From positions 1-18,429 of the forward strand of contig JBGCDS010000046.1 in assembly GCA_045105615.1 (NCBI GenBank): DNA of 18,429 nucleotides, written 5' to 3'. Below the pieces are notes generated by a model. That model made no database searches. It was given only the letters and a program-made list of their open reading frames with translations, and had not been told where the DNA came from. The DNA comes from UBA1858 sp045105615. GTDB lineage: Bacteria > Pseudomonadota > Gammaproteobacteria > UBA4575. Positions 8,298 through 15,263 of this stretch are shown in pieces; position 1 is the first letter of the stretch, and the number at the start of each line of letters is the position of its first letter. The position numbers were made by a program, and so were the translations under genes.

Positions 8298-9311
8298 TTA
8301 GTTTATGGTTACATCAAAAGTTATAAGATAAGTAACTGCACTTGAGATATCTCCCAAATCAACAGCCACCGTGTTTGCAGAAAAATTTCCTGCGTCCGCA
8401 TCAACACCACTATCCGTAAGAGCAGCACCATCTAAATTGATACTGTCTGACGAATAAGTGGTGTTATTTGGAATCGGGTCGGTGACGACAAGATTATTAA
8501 CTGTGCCTACACCTGAAATATTTACTTGCAATGAATAGCGTATCGTTGCACCTGTGATTGGTGAACAAGGTGCTATTACACAACCATTAGGGTTACTGAT
8601 AACCTGTGAAGATTTTAAAATACTGACGTCAATCGTGGCGTTATCTACTTGATATATACCTACCGCTAAGTCATCGGCCTGACTTACACCAACCACCGCA
8701 TCAATACCACCATCACCCAAGCCATTTAAATTTGTTCCTGCTACAGCACCAGCAGCACCTACAGTTAAAGACCCTACAGTTAACTGGCTTTCACCTATGT
8801 CTCCAACATTTAGACCAACAGGCATATCACTAGCTAAAAATACTATCTGCGTATCAATACCATTTGCATTTAACAATGGATCATTTGACCCTGGAACATA
8901 CACCGGATCTGTCGGCGCACCATCAAATAAACCATCACCATCACCATCTAAATGAATAATTCCATTGGATGGATTAAAATCATCTGTCGCTATAACAGTG
9001 TTATCTATTTGCAATGAAAATGACTCAATTCCATTGCCGGTATTAGTCAACAAGAAGGTCAATACTTGTTGCGTAGCACCAGATGTAACGACCACATTCG
9101 CCGCATCTTGCCAACTAACTTCAACATTGATTATTTCTTGAACTTGAAAAATATCCGTGTCTGTCGCAACACCTGGAGTACCACCCACATTAAAGTTAAC
9201 AGTCACGGTATTACTAACAGACGTTCCAGCTGCTATGCCCACTGCTTGCACTGTTGCACTGCATAACAAAATAGAGACTATCGAAATGATAGTTACATAC
9301 ACTTTCATCAT
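8298..9311 (-). CDS. Secreted DUF11 protein with calcium-loop-like motif (337 aa)
   Basis: The ATG at 9311 overlaps the TGA of the upstream 819-aa gene in an ATGA arrangement, so translation is probably coupled. A second ATG follows immediately. A signal peptide (1-23, cleavage after VQA) is followed by VGIAAGTSVSNTVTVNFNVGGTP, the same mature start as the 369-aa paralogue. Residues about 60-225 contain SWQDAANV (66-73), TNTGNG (89-94), DDFNPS (110-115) and LDGDGDGLFDG (121-131), which resembles a DxDxDG calcium loop. A DUF11 module occupies about 226-337, starting ILKSSQVIS and ending ITFDVTIN. C244 and C249 are close enough to pair. It is predicted to be exported, with no membrane anchor after cleavage. 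Family knowledge supports only an extracellular beta-sandwich; a role in surface matrix or adhesion is my inference from operon context. Confidence 0.93.
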   Translation of the reverse strand: MMKVYVTIISIVSILLCSATVQAVGIAAGTSVSNTVTVNFNVGGTPGVATDTDIFQVQEIINVEVSWQDAANVVVTSGATQQVLTFLLTNTGNGIESFSLQIDNTVIATDDFNPSNGIIHLDGDGDGLFDGAPTDPVYVPGSNDPLLNANGIDTQIVFLASDMPVGLNVGDIGESQLTVGSLTVGAAGAVAGTNLNGLGDGGIDAVVGVSQADDLAVGIYQVDNATIDVSILKSSQVISNPNGCVIAPCSPITGATIRYSLQVNISGVGTVNNLVVTDPIPNNTTYSSDSINLDGAALTDSGVDADAGNFSANTVAVDLGDISSAVTYLITFDVTIN

Positions 9312-11767
9312 TTCACCTTTACTCTGAATAAAATTTCAAAGCCGGCAGGCGTCAAGCCACTCGCCGAGTTGAATTGGCCACTAGGGCTAATCCTTATTCT
9401 CGTTACGCCCTGATCATATCCCTCAGCATCTGGTGTTAAAGCTGCACCATATGTATATGTAGGTCCTGCGCTTTTAGAAAATTCAACATCACTGGCATAA
9501 TTAAATATAAGGCCACTAGCATTGGTTCCACCTGGAGCATCTAAAAACTGAATTGGATTTAGCCCTGACGCACATGGATTTGCTACGCACAAGCTAGTTT
9601 GCTCTGGAATAGGATCGACGATAGAAAGACCAGGGATTAAGTCTGTTACACCGTCTCCTTGATTTGTTATCGATAGACGATATAAAACAGTTGCTTCAGG
9701 TATCGCTTTTGCTAAAGGTGCTGTTGCTCCAGTACCATCACTGATGACTTGGGATGTTTTAAGAAATACTAGATCTGGCGTCCCACCTACATAGAATGAA
9801 TTAGCACCGTTATCGCTAACAATTCCCTCACTACCTTCTTCGGCAGTGACTACTGCACTCCAAATACCTAGTGGGCCTGCTGGAATTAAATATGCGTATT
9901 CATAAGATTTTACTGCTCCACTAGCACCAGGCAGTTCTGTCATCGCATCATTAGTCACAACACTGTTGCTATCTGGATCTATAATACTGATGGATGCACT
10001 ACTAATATCAAATGCGCCAAATGGATCACTAACAACAGCGCGTGCATACACAGTTTCACCAGGCAACAGTGAAGTGATAACACTTCCACCAGGATGTGGT
10101 GCATCATAAAACTCTACAGAATCAATATTAATTACTGTTTCTGAAGTCAGCTCAATACGTGAATTATTTCCACCATTTTCTGGTAACACATAAAACTGTC
10201 TACCACCTCCACCTGACGTTACATTAGTCACTGTCAACGTCATTGTTGACGCCGTGGGTAAGGTGATATCTGCACTTATAGGTACTAAAAATGTAAATAC
10301 TGTCGCAGTTCCATTTATGCTCAAGTTGCGTGTAACGGTGCCAATAATACCCAGCGATGTTGACAGCGAGACTTGAACACTACGCGTGCGACTACTACAT
10401 GTTCCAGTACATCTTTCAATAATCAAATCAACAGGTATTGTCGATGCACTCCCATCAATCACTAACGGTGCTTGTGTCGCTGGAGTAATTACCCATGATC
10501 TAGAAACTTCGACATTTTTCCTTATTCTTACACCTGATTGAGCACTTGAAGGTGGCGTTCTTGATAAGTCCAAACCAGGATTTGAATACAAGTACAACGG
10601 TTTATTGCCTGCTGTAATCGCAGGCGCACCCACAACTGTTGCAACATCTGTGTCTGTGTTGTCAGCTGTATTTGAATCAGGCAATGTTCCTGACACAGTA
10701 ACGCTATTTGATACTGAAGGAACTGCCGCAGCACCCACCAACACTTCAAGTGTAATGTCCGGAAGGGAGTCACCCGCAGCCAATGGCCCGGCATGGGTAC
10801 ATGTAACATCTTGTCCAACAGCCCCACAGGTCCAGTCTGTACCTGAAGCTGAGTTGTAACTTAAGCCTGCTGGCAGTGTGTCAGTAACAGTAATCGTACT
10901 GGGCTCATCTCTTGCTGTGGCGCTATTACTAACACTAAGCGTATAAGATTCTATGTCGCCTTGATTGAAAACACCTGTATGTGTTTTGGTTATCGACAAG
11001 TCAGGTTCAAGATATGTGAAATTTATATCGTGTAATGCAATCCATTGGAATGCTGTATTTTGATTACTATATATAATTCTTATTTGGGTAATACCACTAC
11101 TAGCAAATGTAAATGTGGCCGTTCCATTAGAACTAGATACTGATCCACCTGTACCTGTTACTGTATTAACACCATTAGAATTATTTGCAGCGTTATCTAC
11201 AATCGTCGTAGGATTAAAATAGTTAATACCATCTGTTGTTGCTGTCACTTCAACAACGTCTGTCCAAGACCCTCGATCCAGATCAAAGATACTAAAACTG
11301 ACATCTCTCACACCACCAGGGTGTGTAAAATCGATAATGATAGGAATTTGCTGTGAACTAGTCGCAGGATAATCCACGTTAATTTCTAAGGATTCCTGGA
11401 TAGGTGATAATCCACCTGTTAAGTCGTCTGTTATAAAAGGGCTGCCATTGGCCAACCCACTTGTATCACCTGCCGGGGTATCAGTTGGACCATTCAGTGA
11501 AATGGCAACGTCGCCTGAGCCAATTGTGTATGTTTGACTGGTTGAACCAGCAGCCCACGTCAACACATCCCAATCAAGCTGAGTAGCCACATCAGCTTGG
11601 CTGTTTAGAGACAGTAACAACATGACAGCCAAAGTTGCCCATTGCCTAATGGCAATAGACACTCTAACTGACACCTCTGCTCTAATATTAGAACGACTAA
11701 CCAAACGACTCCTGCTCCCTGGTTTATGGCGATTGATTGTCATACGACAGAAAACCGTCTTTTCCAT
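9308..11767 (-). CDS. Multidomain secreted DUF11 protein, first gene of the surface operon (819 aa)
   Basis: The farthest start is ATG at 11767, without a clear ribosome site. It gives a basic leader of about 37 residues before the hydrophobic core and an NSQA cleavage site (about 58). A GTG near residue 36 with GAGG upstream would give a conventional 23-residue signal peptide. Residues about 59-253 form a jelly-roll-like domain (FTHPGGVRDVSFSIFDLDRG at 148-167). About 255-380 is a clear DUF11 module (PDLSITKTHTG, TVTDTLPAGLSY, ending NTADNTDTD). About 388-550 and 555-680 look like two Ig-like sandwiches; the first holds a Cys pair in ERCTGTCSSR. About 690-819 is a divergent DUF11 module (LKTSQVISD, IVDPIPEQT). 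No barrel, lipobox or sortase motif is present. It leads the operon and is translationally coupled to the next gene. I infer an exported structural or binding subunit; nothing suggests an enzyme. Confidence 0.92.
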   Translation of the reverse strand: MEKTVFCRMTINRHKPGSRSRLVSRSNIRAEVSVRVSIAIRQWATLAVMLLLSLNSQADVATQLDWDVLTWAAGSTSQTYTIGSGDVAISLNGPTDTPAGDTSGLANGSPFITDDLTGGLSPIQESLEINVDYPATSSQQIPIIIDFTHPGGVRDVSFSIFDLDRGSWTDVVEVTATTDGINYFNPTTIVDNAANNSNGVNTVTGTGGSVSSSNGTATFTFASSGITQIRIIYSNQNTAFQWIALHDINFTYLEPDLSITKTHTGVFNQGDIESYTLSVSNSATARDEPSTITVTDTLPAGLSYNSASGTDWTCGAVGQDVTCTHAGPLAAGDSLPDITLEVLVGAAAVPSVSNSVTVSGTLPDSNTADNTDTDVATVVGAPAITAGNKPLYLYSNPGLDLSRTPPSSAQSGVRIRKNVEVSRSWVITPATQAPLVIDGSASTIPVDLIIERCTGTCSSRTRSVQVSLSTSLGIIGTVTRNLSINGTATVFTFLVPISADITLPTASTMTLTVTNVTSGGGGRQFYVLPENGGNNSRIELTSETVINIDSVEFYDAPHPGGSVITSLLPGETVYARAVVSDPFGAFDISSASISIIDPDSNSVVTNDAMTELPGASGAVKSYEYAYLIPAGPLGIWSAVVTAEEGSEGIVSDNGANSFYVGGTPDLVFLKTSQVISDGTGATAPLAKAIPEATVLYRLSITNQGDGVTDLIPGLSIVDPIPEQTSLCVANPCASGLNPIQFLDAPGGTNASGLIFNYASDVEFSKSAGPTYTYGAALTPDAEGYDQGVTRIRISPSGQFNSASGLTPAGFEILFRVKVK

Positions 11768-12118
11768 TAATTAACATATAATTCAATAGGTTATGCTCGT
11801 ATCTATGTACAAGGCATATTTCCACGCAGTAAGCTTAGAGATAATATTGAATGACTAGCAGCCAGATTCGGCTTAAGAGCGTCAATTAAACGACGTAATG
11901 ACTAAGAAAAGTTATTTTGTTGACGCAGTTAACATTACGCCAAGTAAATATTCTTGACGCCTATAAGATCCAACAATAACCAATTGAAATTTATATAAAA
12001 ATTATATTTAGAATGAATCGAGACTAGATATTCAGATTTACCTAATCAGCCATAGATAAAAAAGATATGATTAACCTACTCACATCTATAGTTATTCAGC
12101 CTTCCTCTCACATCGTTC
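11768..12118. other. Divergent intergenic region upstream of the surface operon
   Basis: These 351 bp separate the minus-strand surface operon from the plus-strand ybaN-like gene, so promoters for both should lie here. The part from about 11940 to 12070 is very AT-rich. I see no convincing sigma-70 promoter pair in either direction and no ORF of note. The section 11879-11960 contains repeated heptamers listed separately. Confidence 0.6.
11879..11960. repeat. Three TTGACGC elements plus CATTACG inverted pair (candidate operator cluster)
   Basis: TTGACGC occurs at 11920-11926 and 11954-11960, with its exact reverse complement GCGTCAA at 11879-11885. CATTACG at 11933-11939 has its reverse complement CGTAATG at 11894-11900. 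Five matched heptamers in 82 bp of an otherwise AT-rich spacer, between divergent genes, suggest protein binding sites. No regulator is identified, and chance recurrence is not excluded. Confidence 0.35.
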
Positions 12119-12514
12119 ATGCAAAATAACGCGAAAAAATATTTCTTAATCTGTACTGGATGGATTTCTATTGTGTTGGGGGTCATCGGAATCGTATTAC
12201 CGTTACTTCCAACCACACCTTTTATACTTTTGGCCGCGGGATGCTTTGCCAAATCTTCGCCCAAATTTCACCAATGGTTGCTAGATCATGCCTTTTTTGG
12301 GCCACTGATTAATAGCTATCAAGGCGATAGAAGCATTCCTAAAGACGTAAAAGTTAAAGCAATCATTTTTATCTGGATTACGCTTAGCATTTCGATCTAT
12401 TTGTTAAACATATATTGGTTACGCATCATTATTTTCACACTTGGCCTGGTACTGACAATTATGTTGTGGAGAGCGCCTAGTCCAGCTAAGCATTCACAAG
12501 CAGATACCGAGTAA
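12119..12514 (+). CDS. ybaN: YbaN-like DUF454 inner-membrane protein (131 aa)
   Basis: The protein shows the DUF454 signature clearly: GVIGIVLPLLPTTPFILLAA (residues 21-40), then GCFAKSSPKFHQWLLDH and FGPLINSYQGDRSIP (about 41-74). Hydrophobic helices at about 8-30, 31-43, 80-97 and 100-117 predict a small polytopic inner-membrane protein. The length of 131 aa fits the family. The upstream sequence lacks a good Shine-Dalgarno, so the ATG at 12119 is chosen because the conserved region follows it closely. The family is widespread in proteobacteria, but its molecular function is not established. It is divergent to the surface operon and followed by a small hairpin. Identity of the family is secure, whereas orthology to E. 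coli ybaN is likely but not proven. Confidence 0.92.
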   Translation: MQNNAKKYFLICTGWISIVLGVIGIVLPLLPTTPFILLAAGCFAKSSPKFHQWLLDHAFFGPLINSYQGDRSIPKDVKVKAIIFIWITLSISIYLLNIYWLRIIIFTLGLVLTIMLWRAPSPAKHSQADTE

Positions 12515-12521
12515 ACTCGGT
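12506..12521 (+). terminator. Small hairpin at the ybaN stop codon, possible weak terminator
   Basis: ACCGAG (12506-12511) and CTCGGT (12516-12521) form a perfect 6-bp stem with the loop TAAA, which contains the gene's stop codon. Only a broken U-run (TTATTAT) follows, so intrinsic termination would be weak. Confidence 0.35.
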
Positions 12522-12671
12522 TATTATCTAAATAGTTATTCATTCGCATAAGCAATATTTATAAGTAAACAGGATTTAACGAACAAATAATTTTCATTTC
12601 CCCTTTTAGATCAATAAATTATTAATCTCTTTTGATATCGAATCACCTATCCCACTTATCATCAACATACC

Positions 12672-12700
12672 TTGATATCACAATGGCAAAAGAGTAAAAA
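12672..12700 (+). promoter_or_regulatory. Candidate sigma-70 promoter for the 177-aa membrane protein
   Basis: TTGATA (12672-12677), a 17-base spacer and TAAAAA (12695-12700) fit a sigma-70 promoter and predict a leader of about 65-70 bases before the ATG at 12774. The octamer TTGATATC, which overlaps the -35 element, also occurs at 12632-12639, 40 bp upstream, and could be an operator half. This is a visual match only. Confidence 0.35.
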
Positions 12701-12773
12701 ATATCTGTATGACTGAAATAATTTAAAACACTAATAAATCAGTTAACAACTCGCAGATGATAGGAGCGCAGCC

Positions 12774-13307
12774 ATGAAAACTACATACTATTTAGCATCA
12801 ACTCTTAGTAGCACACAGAACATAGCCAATGAATTACATCGGGCTGGCGTAAAAGATTGGTTCATTCACATTATTTCTAATGATGAGTCTGGTATTAATA
12901 AGCGACACTTACATTCAAGTAACTACTTAGAAACTTTAGATTTATTACGCGATGGTGCAATTGGTGCATTATTCGGTTTTTTAATTGGTGCATTCGCAGC
13001 AGGGCTGATTGCTTACCTGCAACCACTAGGCGGGGCTTTGCCCAATATTACTTACTTCTTCATTATTGGTTTGATGACGCTGTTTGGTCTTTGGGAAGGA
13101 GGCCTGACTGGGATAGCTAGCAAAAATAGGAAATTAGCTGAGTTTGAACAGGATCTTGCAGCTGGCAAACACTTAATTCTTATTTACACCACGAAAAAAA
13201 ATGAGTCTCGTATTCAGTACATCATGTCTCACAGGTTCCCGGGCGTGAAGCTAGTCGCGAGAGATACTCACTTCCTAAATCCATTTAGCACACTTGAACA
13301 TAGCTAA
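12774..13307 (+). CDS. Two-helix membrane protein with flanking stress-protein-like (DUF1269-type) segments (177 aa)
   Basis: The ATG at 12774 has AGGAG seven bases upstream. The N-terminal soluble part (YYLASTLSSTQNIANELHRAG, about 5-25, then WFIHIIS) looks like the start of a general-stress-protein or DUF1269-type fold, in which one flanking segment senses or packs against the other. Two hydrophobic helices follow: about 61-81, with a glycine-zipper pattern GAIGALFGFLIGAFAAG, and about 91-113. The C-terminal part (RKLAEFEQDLAAGKHLILIY, about 119-138) resembles the matching C-terminal segment of proteobacterial hypothetical proteins that I recall with the same layout. The molecular function is unknown. 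It is preceded by 259 bp of AT-rich DNA with a candidate promoter and stands alone. Family assignment is from memory of sequence style, so it is moderate; the membrane topology is well supported. Confidence 0.85.
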   Translation: MKTTYYLASTLSSTQNIANELHRAGVKDWFIHIISNDESGINKRHLHSSNYLETLDLLRDGAIGALFGFLIGAFAAGLIAYLQPLGGALPNITYFFIIGLMTLFGLWEGGLTGIASKNRKLAEFEQDLAAGKHLILIYTTKKNESRIQYIMSHRFPGVKLVARDTHFLNPFSTLEHS

Positions 13308-13459
13308 TATTTTCATCAAAACAATGCCCTAAAATGTGTTCTAGTTAACACTCACTCGCAATTATTTTCTAGACGGTAGCAAAGCTAGGCTACATGTAAT
13401 TGAAACTTATTTAACTAAACATTAGTCTGACCTTCACGTGAGCAAACAGGGAGGTCCAC

Positions 13460-13726
13460 ATGAATATTGAAGAGTATCGAGAGTTAACCAATCGTGTATT
13501 CAACGCACTACGCAACTTCGAAACCTGTTCGAGTGTACGCGAACGTGACTATGCATTATCTGTGGTATCACAGGTGTCTTATGAAGCCTCTCTAGCACAG
13601 TGCCAAGAAGCAGACCGAATAGACTTAGAACAGATGGATTTTGCATTACAGCTAGTGCTAGAACTAATTCAGGACAATCCTATACCTGAGTTTACTCAGC
13701 AAGAACTTCGCGTCGCACTGCATTAA
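13460..13726 (+). CDS. Small helical hypothetical protein (88 aa)
   Basis: The ATG at 13460 has a strong GGGAGG site (13449-13454) at normal spacing, which argues for a real gene despite its small size. The product is acidic, soluble and probably all-helical: NIEEYRELTNRVFNALRNFETC, then VRERDYALSVVSQVSYEASLAQ, then a Glu/Asp/Leu-rich third segment ending in a short basic tail. No signal peptide, membrane segment or metal motif is visible. It has C23 and C57 but no CxxC. It is convergent with djlA, with 16 bp between the stops. I do not recognise the family. The spacing of hydrophobic residues suggests a three-helix bundle, perhaps a small regulator or partner protein, but that is a guess. 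Confidence 0.75.
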   Translation: MNIEEYRELTNRVFNALRNFETCSSVRERDYALSVVSQVSYEASLAQCQEADRIDLEQMDFALQLVLELIQDNPIPEFTQQELRVALH

Positions 13727-13742
13727 TAGCAACTATAAATCA

Positions 13743-14531
13743 CTAATTGGCTCTAACACTTTTAATTAGCTCATAAGCTTTTTGAATCTGCTTTGATTTT
13801 TCTGTAGCTACTTGAATCATTTCTTCAGGCAATCCTTTCGAAATCAATTTATCAGGATGATGCTGGCTCATTAGACGGCGGTAGGCTTTTTTAATCTCGA
13901 CATCACTAGCGCTTTCTGCAACACCCAATACTGAATAAGCATTATCCGTTTGCGCCTGGTTTGGTGGTTGATTTGGATTATTCGAATAATTTTTTTGTTG
14001 CGCATAAAGCATCGCTTCCAATTGACTAAGCATAGACACTGGGTAGCCTAACGCTTCGCAGATATCTTTTAAAATCTTATCTTCCGCAGGGTGCTTACTT
14101 CCATCAGCGTATGCAGCTTGTAGTTGAATCTGCATGAACATCTGAATCAAGGTGATTTTACGACCACATTCTTTTTTGAATTGGGCGAGTACTTCAGCAA
14201 GATCAAAATCATTTTGCTTCCCTTTATTAAACAACTCAATGGCGATCTTGCGTTGTTCGGGCTGAAAATTCATATGATCAAAGACCTGTTCTGCCGCTTG
14301 AATTTCTTGTTGAGTTACCTGTCCATCAGCTTTTGCGATATGCCCCATGACAGAAAATGTTGCCGTGAAAAATGCAGCTTGCGCAGTTTCTTGTGAGTTA
14401 CCATCCAAACCCAGCTTGAGCCTTTTTGCTTTATCTACTTGATGTCCAAGCACTGCACCAAGCATGCCTCCTAGCGGCCCGCCTAACACTAAGCCAATAC
14501 CACCACCAGCAATCTTACCCCACCAACTCAT
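13743..14531 (-). CDS. djlA: DjlA, membrane-anchored DnaJ-like co-chaperone (262 aa)
   Basis: DjlA is an inner-membrane J-domain protein that stimulates DnaK ATPase. Visible in order: a glycine-rich N-terminal membrane segment (about 8-30, GGGIGLVLGGPLGGMLGAVLG), a TerB-like helical domain (about 50-170, containing MGHIAKADGQVTQQEI and AYADGSKHPAEDKIL), an Asn/Gln/Pro-rich linker (about 181-197) and a C-terminal J domain (about 198-262). The J domain has YSVLGV, YRRLMSQHHPDKL and the essential HPD at 225-227. The layout and length (about 260-270) match E. coli DjlA. The ATG at 14531 has AGGA eight bases upstream. It is divergent from the yiiM-like gene with 72 bp between, so the two may share a regulatory region. 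In family studies DjlA overproduction activates the Rcs envelope response, but no Rcs gene is in this window. Confidence 0.95.
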   Translation of the reverse strand: MSWWGKIAGGGIGLVLGGPLGGMLGAVLGHQVDKAKRLKLGLDGNSQETAQAAFFTATFSVMGHIAKADGQVTQQEIQAAEQVFDHMNFQPEQRKIAIELFNKGKQNDFDLAEVLAQFKKECGRKITLIQMFMQIQLQAAYADGSKHPAEDKILKDICEALGYPVSMLSQLEAMLYAQQKNYSNNPNQPPNQAQTDNAYSVLGVAESASDVEIKKAYRRLMSQHHPDKLISKGLPEEMIQVATEKSKQIQKAYELIKSVRAN

Positions 14532-14603
14532 ACATTATTTTCCTATCTGTTGATTTACGCATAACTTCATTATGATGTGATATTAAACCATTAAAAGTAC
14601 CCC

Positions 14604-15263
14604 ATGCGTATCGAAAGTATCCAAGTAGGAAAACCAAAATTGATTGCACCAGACTGGACAACTTCCATCTATAAATCACCTATTGCTGGTGAAGTATTCC
14701 TTAATAAACATAATTTAGACGGTGATCAGCAGGCCGACTTAACTGTGCATGGAGGTTTGGATAAAGCGGTCAATGTATATCCTCTTGAGCATTATCACTA
14801 TTGGAATCAGCGCATTGGTATATTATTTCGCAAGCGCATTAATTTACCCTCTCCTCATAATGGATCTTTCGGTGAAAACTTTACCATATCAGGCCTACTA
14901 GAGAATGACGTCTGTATTGGTGATATCTATCAAGTTGGTTCATGTATTGTTGAAGTATCTCAACCACGCCAACCATGTTGGAAATTAGCACGTAAATTCA
15001 ATCAAGCAAAACTTCCCTTCTGGGTACAGCAAACAGGTAAAACAGGTTGGTACTTACGCGTTTTACAGGAAGGAAAAGTACAAAGCTCTGACATATTCAC
15101 CTTAAGCAAAAGATCAAATCCTTCATGGTCTATTATTCAAGCTAATCAACTTATGTATACACCTGGCCAATCAAAGCAAAGTCTTGAATCTATTCTACGC
15201 TGCGAACAACTGTCCAACAGTTGGAAAAAAACCTTTGAAAAACGCTTACGTGAACATAAATAA
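14604..15263 (+). CDS. yiiM: YiiM-like MOSC-domain protein (219 aa)
   Basis: The MOSC (molybdenum cofactor sulfurase C-terminal) fold binds molybdopterin-type cofactors. YiiM-type proteins add a C-terminal 3-alpha domain and are linked to reduction of N-hydroxylated compounds. Here the MOSC core spans about 15-165, with DLTVHGGLDKAVNVYP (45-60), GSFGENFTISGLLENDVCIGD (87-107) and QPRQPCWKLA (120-129). C125 in the last motif is the conserved cysteine position of the family. The C-terminal helical part (about 170-219) fits the 3-alpha domain. The length is normal. The start ATG at 14604 lacks a strong ribosome site but directly precedes the conserved region. It is transcribed away from djlA. 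The substrate is unknown. The family call is secure; the symbol rests on recognisable similarity rather than a computed alignment. Confidence 0.92.
   Translation: MRIESIQVGKPKLIAPDWTTSIYKSPIAGEVFLNKHNLDGDQQADLTVHGGLDKAVNVYPLEHYHYWNQRIGILFRKRINLPSPHNGSFGENFTISGLLENDVCIGDIYQVGSCIVEVSQPRQPCWKLARKFNQAKLPFWVQQTGKTGWYLRVLQEGKVQSSDIFTLSKRSNPSWSIIQANQLMYTPGQSKQSLESILRCEQLSNSWKKTFEKRLREHK

Noticed and set aside
10605..10859. Plus-strand 84-aa frame inside the 819-aa gene
   Set aside because: It is a shadow of a DUF11 module on the other strand, with no start signal and no protein-like features.
261..11767. Possible sortase or lipoprotein anchoring of the DUF11 proteins
   Set aside because: No LPXTG-like tail or lipobox cysteine was found. 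The single-copy OmpA domain and barrel are the only anchors visible.
12076..12264. Minus-strand 62-aa frame over the ybaN start
   Set aside because: It overlaps a well-supported DUF454 gene on the opposite strand and has no ribosome site.
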